A program made the position numbers and the translations under genes. Shown piece by piece: positions 6,050 through 9,752 of a stretch of DNA of 9,752 nucleotides; positions within the stretch are counted from its first letter, which is position 1, and each line of letters begins with the position of its first letter. The stretch is from positions 1 through 9,752 of the forward strand of contig DAOVZQ010000052.1 of assembly GCA_030635025.1 (NCBI GenBank). The letters run 5' to 3'. The notes under the pieces are model-generated. The model did no database searches. It worked only from the letters and a program-made list of their open reading frames with translations, and was not told the DNA's origin. The stretch comes from a bacterium (lineage in GTDB: Bacteria; Krumholzibacteriota; Krumholzibacteriia; LZORAL124-64-63).

Positions 6050-6221
6050 CTGTAGTTGGAGACACTGTTGGTGAGCGTCGCCCTGTCGTGGGGCGTCCGC
6101 AAGCCCCTGCAGCCATGGATGGCGGAAGGGGCTGAAGGCCGAGCGAGCCGGTCACAGGATGTGACCGACGAGCGCCCCCACGACAGGTCGACACCCACCA
6201 ACCGTGTCGGCCCACCTACAG
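6050..6221. repeat. 172-bp element with long inverted arms and two internal hairpins
   Basis: The left arm (6050-6095) and the reverse complement of the right arm (6173-6221) align over 46-49 nt. There are about six mismatches and two small gaps. Both outer ends read CTGTAG, and a 12-nt block CCTGTCGTGGGG is identical. Inside lie two further stems: AGCCCCT/AGGGGCT (6102-6108 with 6127-6133, itself enclosing GCCA/TGGC) and CGGTCACA/TGTGACCG (6149-6156 with 6160-6167). The transcript would fold as a three-way junction. Two of the mismatches become G-U pairs only in the minus-strand RNA, the direction of both flanking genes. The right end includes the stop codon of the metallopeptidase gene. No flanking target-site duplication is visible. 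It may be a 3'-end stabiliser or terminator, a structured RNA, or a REP/MITE-like repeat. Confidence 0.75.
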
Positions 6222-6953
6222 AAACATGTCGTCGTGGCGATCACGCAACCAGGTCATGAGCCGCTTGTGGTCCGGACAGACCCTGTCCAGCAGCGCATGG
6301 AAACGCGGCCCGTGATTCAAGTGGGCCAAGTGGCAGAGTTCGTGGCAGACCACCGCGTCGATCACATCAGGCGGCGCCATCACCAGCCGGTAGCAGAACG
6401 AGAGGTTCCCTTTACTCGAGCAGCTCCCCCACCGGGTGGTCCGCTCGCCGACGATCACCTTGCCGGGCCGAAATCCATGAAGAACGGCCAGGTCGCGCAC
6501 CCGCGCCTTCAGATGCGTCCGCGCCAGGGAGCGCAGCCACTTCTCCACCGCCGGCTTTGGGTCCAGCATATCGTCAACCCCCAACCGGACACGCAGGCTG
6601 TCGTTGTCGGCCGTGACCTTCGCCCGGCGACGAGAGGCATCAAGAGCCTCGATGCACAGTTCGCGTGGAACACCCAGCACCAGCACGCTGTGGCCGGTGG
6701 TCATCTCACGCACGATCGGGCCGCGACGAACACCGTGGGCCTCGACCTGGCGGTCGATCCAGTCGGCGTGCTCGTTGAGGGCGCTGTCCACGTCGTCCAG
6801 GGTCCAACGCCAGGGCAGCACGACCTCCAGCCCCTTGCGCGCACTGACGCGCAGATTGAGGCTGCGGGCGCGTCGGCTGCGGCGCACCTGGTAGTGGACG
6901 GGTTTGTTTAGAATCAAGGCGACGGCTTGTCGCTCGGAAACGGTCGGACACAT
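6216..6953 (-). CDS. YgjP-like zinc metallopeptidase (DUF45 family)
   Basis: The 245-residue protein has no signal peptide and is presumably cytoplasmic. The zinc site is H204-E-L-C-H208, with H214 in L-N-H-G-P-R-F as the likely third ligand. Upstream is the family signature R174-W-G-S-C-S-S-K-G, then N-L-S-F-C-Y-R-L-V-M-A-P-P. The N-terminal part begins with the typical strand Y-Q-V-R-R-S-R-R-A-R-S-L-N-L-R-V-S. The order and length match the YgjP/DUF45 (PF01863) family of predicted SprT/WSS1-related peptidases; the physiological substrate is not established. I chose ATG 6953 (GGAG at 6959-6962) over an in-frame TTG at 7151. The 66 extra residues are Pro/Gly-rich and unlike the family, and the shorter protein matches the usual length. 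The stop codon TAG (6216-6218) forms the end of the inverted repeat that follows. Confidence 0.9.
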   Translation of the reverse strand: MCPTVSERQAVALILNKPVHYQVRRSRRARSLNLRVSARKGLEVVLPWRWTLDDVDSALNEHADWIDRQVEAHGVRRGPIVREMTTGHSVLVLGVPRELCIEALDASRRRAKVTADNDSLRVRLGVDDMLDPKPAVEKWLRSLARTHLKARVRDLAVLHGFRPGKVIVGERTTRWGSCSSKGNLSFCYRLVMAPPDVIDAVVCHELCHLAHLNHGPRFHALLDRVCPDHKRLMTWLRDRHDDMFL

Positions 6954-6958
6954 GACGG

Positions 6959-6962
6959 CTCC
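6959..6962 (-). promoter_or_regulatory. Ribosome binding site supporting the 6953 start of the metallopeptidase
   Basis: Minus-strand GGAG lies 5 nt before ATG 6953. It is a modest match but favours this start over the upstream TTG at 7151. Confidence 0.5.
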
Positions 6963-7169
6963 ATCCGGCACGGGGTCGCTTATCGCGGGTATTGTAGCGC
7001 CTGAATCCTTGGGAGGGCAGTAAAATAATAATGGGGATTGGAGGGGGTACGGGAGACCATCCTGAATCGGCATCCCGTCCCCGCCCGAGGACACGATTGG
7101 ATATCGCAAGGGAACACCGATTCCGGTGACGCCGTCGGCCCCCCTCCACAACCGCCGGCACTAAACAAA

Positions 7170-7198
7170 TGTATACTAATTTTGTCCAATATTGGCCA
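7170..7198 (-). promoter_or_regulatory. Candidate promoter in the AT-rich gap upstream of the metallopeptidase gene
   Basis: On the minus strand TGGCCA (7193-7198, 4/6 to TTGACA) is followed by a 17-nt spacer and TATACA (7170-7175, 4/6 to TATAAT). The stretch 7160-7207 is strikingly AT-rich for this genome. Transcription from about 7163 would give a long leader of about 210 nt before ATG 6953. A second weak -10-like TACAAT lies at 6991-6996, nearer the gene. Confidence 0.3.
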
Positions 7199-7207
7199 GC
7201 AATATTG
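7187..7207. repeat. Two CAATATTG palindromes forming a hairpin after the GWxTD gene
   Basis: The self-complementary octamer CAATATTG occurs at 7187-7194 and again at 7200-7207, separated by GCCAG. The first copy lies within the 10-bp palindrome CCAATATTGG (7186-7195). Together they can form an 8-bp stem with a 5-nt loop, 3 bases beyond the stop of the 8946-7210 gene. The stem is AT-rich and has no T-run, so it is a poor terminator; tandem operator half-sites are an equal possibility. Confidence 0.45.
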
Positions 7208-7209
7208 AT

Positions 7210-8946
7210 CTACCGAAGACCGGGCGCCAACTCCCACTGCCTGCGCATCTCGTAACCACCCTTGTCAGACGAGAAGCCGAAGAGGAATCCGCGGGGAGTC
7301 GTGTCGGACCAGGCGTGTGTGAAGAGCGGAAATCCGCCGTGTGCGTAAGACCAGGTCTCAGAGACCGGCTCTCTCTCGGGACTGTTGCCTTTGGAATACA
7401 TGGCGAGACGGTGCAGACCGGAGGCCACCTGGGGACCGACAAGTGATCCCGGGAATCGCCCTGAGCCCCGACCGCCGTATCTCCCAGCGGATGCGCTATC
7501 CGTCATCTCCCTGACCCCCGAACCGAACGCGGTTGCACCCTCGACCGCTTTCACGCTGGGCGAGGTGCCGCCCGCCACGAGCGTCTTGGAATCCCGGTGC
7601 GTATCGACGAACCCGCGAAAATCCGTCCACTCCTCCTGGTCGGGATCGGTGCGCAAGGCTTCGTTGGACACGTCCTTCTCGAAGGCGATGCGAGAGGGCG
7701 TCCCCAGGCGCAGATACACTTCGGCGCGAGGGTCCATCGAGCCATCCAGCCCGAACCCTCCCAGATGCTGGCGGACATAGCCCACCCGCTCCTGGAATTC
7801 GATCCAGCCCTCATTCTGGGGGGTGTCCGGTTCCGGATCCAGCGGCGCCCAGAAGGCGTCGAGCATGTCCTGGCGACGGACCGGGTCGGCTCCCTTGAAG
7901 TCGGCGACCTGCTCGGGGTCGAGCAACAGTCGGGCGAGAGCCAGTTCCTCGTCGCCGCGACGGCGCGGCACACCCATGCTCCAGACCACATCGAACTCGG
8001 TGACCCACGGGCGGCCCTGGCCGTCCAGGGGGGCGCAACTCAACAGGTAGGCGCCGGGTGGCAGCGATTCCACATCGAACTCGTGGAAAACGACGACGGG
8101 ATCGCCCAGACCCAGCCGGGTTTTCTGGGCATCGTCGAAGTGAATGGTGTCGTAGGCGGCGAAGCGCAGCTCGCGCGAGATGATCTGCACCAGAAGCCCG
8201 TCATGGTTGAGGATGGCGGCACGTTCGCGGTCCGGCGGGTAGACCTCGCAGGCGAACTGCAGGTATTGCTGGCGCAGCCCGTACTGACGGGCCAGGTGAA
8301 TGTGGTTCAGCAAGACCGTGTGGACATCGTCGATGTTGCGCAGGACGCGACGGCCGAACAGGTCGACATCCTTGTAGTCGCGCAGAAAGAGCGGGTCGCC
8401 CAACGAGAAGCCCTCGAAGTCGGCCGGGGGACTCGGCGCCACCCAGTAACAGAACATCTCGCTGAAAGCGCGCGGATGCTCGCGCCAGGCTCGGGGGCCG
8501 CGACGCTCCTGATGTCGGTCGGAAACCCTTACGCCCAGTTCGCCACTTGGGGACTTCACGTCCCTGAGTATGAGCGTAAAGTTGTTGGCCCGTTCCAGGG
8601 AGACGGCCCGCTCCAACGTCATCTCGCGGATGATCTGGTGATGCTCGATTTCGTAGACGGCACCGTCGACGCCTTCGAGCCGCACGCTGACATCCAGATC
8701 AGCCTGGAAGGGCAGATCGCGAGTCGGGCGGATGAACAGGATGTGACCGCTGCGAACCTCGATCATCACCTCGAGATCCAGCCGACCGTCGTCGTGCCAG
8801 CGGTAGGCCACATCCACGGTCATGGGAAAATTGCCGTAGCCGGGATAGGGGCGCACCAGGGCCGCGCCGGCGGATGCGACCATCATCAGGCACAGAACCG
8901 TCATAAGGATCGGCACGAATAATGTCCGCATGCGCATCGACTTCAT
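7210..8946 (-). CDS. GWxTD-family secreted protein with a degenerate signature
   Basis: The 578-residue protein has a Sec signal peptide: basic MKSMRMR, a hydrophobic core LFVPILMTVLCLMMV, and a likely cut after A-S-A-G-A near residue 28. I chose ATG 8946, with GAGG 8 nt upstream, over the start at 8979 because it puts the signal peptide first. Residues about 30-330 are beta-rich, with a Y-x-L-R-D/D-V-x-S-x-S-G-E-L pattern typical of the N-terminal part of GWxTD proteins. The C-terminal part carries the family's F365-W block, then E-F-x-x-R-V-x-Y-V around 383-391. It follows with V-Y411-L-R-L-G-T-P-S-R-I and a closing W-S-Y...F-L-F-G-F-S-S-D-K-G-G-Y-E-M segment. At the naming motif, where the family has G-W-x-T-D-R-G, this protein has G402-S-M-D-P-R-A. 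The segment at about residues 445-505 is Gly/Ser-rich and looks disordered. GWxTD proteins are exported, found mainly in FCB-type bacteria, and have no known function. Confidence 0.75.
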   Translation of the reverse strand: MKSMRMRTLFVPILMTVLCLMMVASAGAALVRPYPGYGNFPMTVDVAYRWHDDGRLDLEVMIEVRSGHILFIRPTRDLPFQADLDVSVRLEGVDGAVYEIEHHQIIREMTLERAVSLERANNFTLILRDVKSPSGELGVRVSDRHQERRGPRAWREHPRAFSEMFCYWVAPSPPADFEGFSLGDPLFLRDYKDVDLFGRRVLRNIDDVHTVLLNHIHLARQYGLRQQYLQFACEVYPPDRERAAILNHDGLLVQIISRELRFAAYDTIHFDDAQKTRLGLGDPVVVFHEFDVESLPPGAYLLSCAPLDGQGRPWVTEFDVVWSMGVPRRRGDEELALARLLLDPEQVADFKGADPVRRQDMLDAFWAPLDPEPDTPQNEGWIEFQERVGYVRQHLGGFGLDGSMDPRAEVYLRLGTPSRIAFEKDVSNEALRTDPDQEEWTDFRGFVDTHRDSKTLVAGGTSPSVKAVEGATAFGSGVREMTDSASAGRYGGRGSGRFPGSLVGPQVASGLHRLAMYSKGNSPEREPVSETWSYAHGGFPLFTHAWSDTTPRGFLFGFSSDKGGYEMRRQWELAPGLR

Positions 8947-8954
8947 GGGTACCG

Positions 8955-8958
8955 CCTC
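8955..8958 (-). promoter_or_regulatory. Ribosome binding site supporting the 8946 start
   Basis: Minus-strand GAGG sits 8 nt before ATG 8946. The alternative start at 8979 would add 11 residues (MLIHNFIEAVP) before the signal peptide and has no clear ribosome binding site. Confidence 0.55.
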
Positions 8959-9008
8959 GATGAAGTTGTGAATCAGCATGAGACTAAGGGCTCAGCCGGA
9001 CACAGGCA

Positions 9009-9036
9009 AGCCCCGGAAGATCTGGCCCCCGGGGCT
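9009..9036. repeat. GC-rich inverted repeat in the divergent GWxTD/decarboxylase gap
   Basis: AGCCCCGG (9009-9016) pairs with CCGGGGCT (9029-9036) across 12 bases. It lies in the 220-bp gap between divergent genes, 63 bases upstream of the GWxTD start and 131 upstream of the decarboxylase start. There is no T-run on either side, so it is not a standard terminator. It could be a leader structure or an operator. The rest of the gap (8947-9166) shows no gene I can support. Confidence 0.35.
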
Positions 9037-9153
9037 GCACGCCGCGCACGCTCTCTCCCTATGAACCCGGGACGCGACAACGTATACGATCTGTTTGAAA
9101 CACACGGATGGTCTTACGCCGAAGCGGCCGATGGGCTACACTGCAGACCACAC

Positions 9154-9160
9154 AGGAGGA
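9154..9160 (+). promoter_or_regulatory. Strong ribosome binding site for the decarboxylase gene
   Basis: AGGAGGA ends 6 nt before ATG 9167, a near-perfect Shine-Dalgarno match at normal spacing. It fixes the start against the later in-frame ATG at 9188. Confidence 0.85.
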
Positions 9161-9166
9161 CGAGCA

Positions 9167-9752
9167 ATGCCCGAAGACAGCCGCCACATGACCCCCGACG
9201 AATTCCGCCGCCACGGCCGCGAAGTCGTCGACTGGATCGCCGACTACTGGGAGCGTATCGAGTCGCTGCCTGTGATGAGCCGCGTCTCACCGGGCGATGT
9301 GCGCGCGCACCTGCCCACCGAGCCGCCCCGTGAAGGGGAACCCTTTGCCGACGTCATGCGCGATCTGGAAGAAATCATCCTGCCCGGCGTGACCCATTGG
9401 CAATCCCCCGGCTGGTTCGGCTATTTCCCCGCCAATACCTCGGGACCGTCGGTGCTGGGCGAACTGCTCTCGGCGGGACTGGGCGTCCAGGGCATGTTGT
9501 GGTCCACCAGCCCCGCGTGTACCGAACTGGAGACCCATGTGCTCGACTGGCTGGTCGGCATGCTGGATCTCCCCGACGTCTTCCGGTCCGACGGACATGG
9601 CGGCGGCGTGATCCAGGACTCGGCGTCGAGCGCCACGTTGTGTGCCCTGCTGGCGGCCCGCGATCGAGGAGGCGACGGACCGATCACAGCCTATGGATCC
9701 ACCGAGACACATTCTTCATTGGCCAAGGCGGCGCGCATCGCCGGACTCGGCG
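9167..9752 (+). CDS. PLP-dependent group II decarboxylase (aromatic-L-amino-acid decarboxylase type), N-terminal part
   Basis: The frame is open from ATG 9167 to the right edge, giving the first 195 residues of a protein that is usually about 470-490 long. The sequence follows the aromatic amino acid decarboxylase family closely. It begins M-T-P-D-E-F-R-R-H-G-R-E-V-V-D-W-I-A-D-Y, then H-W-Q-S-P-G-W-F-G-Y-F-P-A-N-T-S, then S-P-A-C-T-E-L-E-T. After this come G-G-G-V-I-Q-D-S-A-S-S-A-T-L (cofactor phosphate-binding region) and H182-S-S-L-A-K-A-A-R-I-A-G. H182 corresponds to the His that stacks on the PLP ring in the pig enzyme. The Schiff-base Lys and the residues that set substrate choice lie beyond the window, so Trp, Tyr, Phe or DOPA cannot be told apart, nor other group II substrates. 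It is divergent from the GWxTD gene. A weak -10-like TACACT lies at 9137-9142 without a good -35. Confidence 0.93.
   Translation, partial: MPEDSRHMTPDEFRRHGREVVDWIADYWERIESLPVMSRVSPGDVRAHLPTEPPREGEPFADVMRDLEEIILPGVTHWQSPGWFGYFPANTSGPSVLGELLSAGLGVQGMLWSTSPACTELETHVLDWLVGMLDLPDVFRSDGHGGGVIQDSASSATLCALLAARDRGGDGPITAYGSTETHSSLAKAARIAGLG

Noticed and set aside
6050..6221. Retron msr/msd or transposon end
   Set aside because: The folded shape recalls these, but no reverse transcriptase or transposase gene is in the window, and the bases flanking the two arms show no target-site duplication.
6954..7151. N-terminal extension of the metallopeptidase to a TTG at 7151
   Set aside because: The 66 residues are Pro/Gly-rich and unlike the family. 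ATG 6953 has GGAG upstream and gives the usual length.
7597..8922. Long plus-strand open frame (441 codons) antisense to the GWxTD gene
   Set aside because: It lies wholly opposite a gene with a signal peptide, a ribosome binding site and family motifs. Its translation is rich in His, Gln, Val and Gly with no domain, as expected from GC-rich complementary codons.
8968..9333. Plus-strand open frame upstream of and overlapping the decarboxylase start
   Set aside because: The 9061-9140 part reads plausibly, but the rest becomes Arg/Pro-rich and overlaps the well-supported decarboxylase in another frame. No ribosome binding site was found.

Overview
The window is a GC-rich, densely coded stretch of a bacterial chromosome. 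It holds eight complete protein genes, a ninth cut by the right edge, and possibly the last codons of a tenth at the left edge. No rRNA, tRNA, CRISPR array, transposase or phage gene was seen. The cell envelope is diderm: there are two lipoproteins, a small protein that looks like an outer-membrane beta-barrel ending in Phe, and a Tat-exported oxidoreductase. A GWxTD-family protein and an ATP/ADP-translocase-like carrier in an otherwise free-living gene set suggest a lineage of the FCB superphylum or a neighbour (Krumholzibacteriota, Eisenbacteria, Latescibacterota or Gemmatimonadota type). That placement is inference from gene content, not a phylogenetic result.

Left part (1-2663), minus strand: three separately spaced secretory genes, read right to left, are a small beta-barrel protein (2663-2109), a lipoprotein with two C-terminal cysteines (1911-1099) and a second lipoprotein (984-37). 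Hairpins separate them (2025-2048 and 1054-1080), and the last gene has its own -10 box. They are probably independently tuned surface proteins rather than one tight operon. None has a function I can name.

Centre (2664-5254): a divergent intergenic region with an 18-bp palindrome separates the barrel gene from a plus-strand pair. The pair is a 12-helix-type carrier of the ATP/ADP translocase (NTP/NDP exchange) family, then a Tat-signal NAD-dependent epimerase/dehydratase-like protein. They share an ATGA overlap and so are translationally coupled, and they end at a strong hairpin (5273-5309). A second perfect palindrome followed by T5 (5319-5345) lies just downstream.

Right part (5413-9752): three minus-strand genes encode a GWxTD-family secreted protein (8946-7210), a YgjP/DUF45 zinc metallopeptidase (6953-6216) and a COG2316-type HD hydrolase (5976-5413). 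Between the peptidase and the HD gene lies the most unusual feature of the window: a 172-bp element with long imperfect inverted arms (about 46-49 nt) and two internal hairpins. Its right end coincides with the peptidase stop codon. A divergent plus-strand gene at the right edge (9167 onward) is the first 195 residues of a PLP-dependent group II (aromatic-L-amino-acid type) decarboxylase.

No gene-free stretch exceeds 300 bases. The longest (1912-2108, 5977-6215, 6954-7209, 8947-9166) hold only the hairpins, repeats and candidate promoters listed. I see no defence system, biosynthetic cluster or other clearly new multigene system. The 6050-6221 structured repeat is the best candidate for something undescribed.
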